From the NCBI GenBank assembly GCA_027405735.1, contig JAPEHQ010000005.1:186001-250000 (forward strand): a stretch of 64,000 bases of DNA. Reading direction: 5' to 3'. Below the pieces are notes generated by a model. It was not told where the DNA came from and did not search any database. It was given only the letters and a program-made list of their open reading frames with translations. A program made the translations under genes and the position numbers. Source of the stretch: Mucor racemosus (lineage: Eukaryota > Mucoromycota > Mucoromycetes > Mucorales > Mucoraceae). Shown here piece after piece: positions 63,744 to 64,000 of the stretch. The first letter of the stretch is position 1. The number at the start of each line of letters is the position of its first letter.

Positions 63744-64000
63744 ATGAATGTACCCGGTAGAAGCTACGCTAACGCGGCCTACAATCGTCCCGCTACCACT
63801 TCACATTCTCTCATGCACGGAGACGCTGAAAACACTAGCATTGGTATGTCAACCGCTAACTCCTCCACCAATCCTCAACTGCGCAGAATGAAAACCCGTA
63901 TTTGGCGCCATGCACGAACGACCAATGGCTATTTTCTAGATATTGTTGTGAAAATTCCCAACATGACAGACCAGCAACATCTGATCATCCTTGACAAGCA
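63744..64000 (+). CDS. Start of a probable retroelement ORF (partial)
   Basis: Open from ATG at 63744 to the window edge (85 codons). It begins MNVPGRSYANAAYNRPATTS and continues RRMKTRIWRHARTTNGYFLD. GC content and C-ending codons are clearly higher than in the surrounding DNA, and it starts right after a repeat copy breaks off. The Ser/Asn-rich, basic start followed by a folded-looking segment resembles ORF1/gag-type proteins of non-LTR or LTR retroelements, but no zinc knuckle or polymerase motif falls inside the window. A host gene with unusual codon use is the alternative. Confidence 0.5.
   Translation, partial: MNVPGRSYANAAYNRPATTSHSLMHGDAENTSIGMSTANSSTNPQLRRMKTRIWRHARTTNGYFLDIVVKIPNMTDQQHLIILDK

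Overview
The window looks like nuclear DNA from a filamentous fungus, most likely a Mucoromycota (Mucorales-like) species. It is AT-rich, genes are cut by many 45-70 bp GT-AG introns, the telomere-type hexamer is TTAGGG, and the gene set is eukaryotic (UBR1, Nup85, Iwr1, a TBC RabGAP, mitochondrial uL11). The lineage is inferred from gene structure and from a small secreted protein with DGGGQYD and CIRCC motifs of a kind I associate with that phylum. No species is assigned.

Layout. 1-2.15 kb: a partial mitochondrial PPR-type gene (-), a 58-residue one-helix protein (-) and a secreted cysteine-containing protein (+). 2.15-13.5 kb: a gene-free block of dispersed repeats with nested solo LTRs; two repeat copies carry a fragment of a cytoplasmic dynein intermediate-chain exon. 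13.5-22.8 kb: genes, namely a coiled-coil protein, a MAK/Ime2-type kinase, a Spo22/Zip4-type meiotic TPR protein (all -) and mitochondrial ribosomal protein uL11 (+). 22.8-25.6 kb: one small secreted-peptide gene (-). 25.6-40.4 kb: a second repeat block built around two nearly identical 2.1 kb inverted arms, each with the dynein fragment, with a decayed Tc1-type transposon and more solo LTRs between them. 40.4-52.5 kb: PLP homeostasis protein (-), SH3-TBC RabGAP (-), UBR1 (+). 52.5-54.9 kb: repeats. 54.9-60.7 kb: Nup85 (-), a kelch protein (-), Iwr1 (+). 60.7-64 kb: repeats and the first 257 bases of a probable retroelement ORF.

The genes do not form one pathway. The clearest functional neighbourhood is the Spo22/Zip4-type gene directly upstream of, and on the same strand as, the MAK/Ime2-type kinase; both families have meiotic roles in other fungi. 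UBR1 (N-degron ubiquitin ligase), Nup85 (nuclear pore Y-complex) and Iwr1 (RNA polymerase II import) are ordinary housekeeping genes. Several neighbours are divergent with short shared promoters: Spo22/uL11m 205 bp, kelch/Iwr1 193 bp, 58-residue protein/secreted protein 254 bp.

The unexpected content is in the repeat blocks: at least seven families of solo LTRs, most with exact 5-bp target-site duplications, a host-gene exon fragment amplified four times, and a large recent inverted duplication whose inner edge sits on a solo LTR that lacks a target duplication. I found no RNA gene and no CRISPR array.
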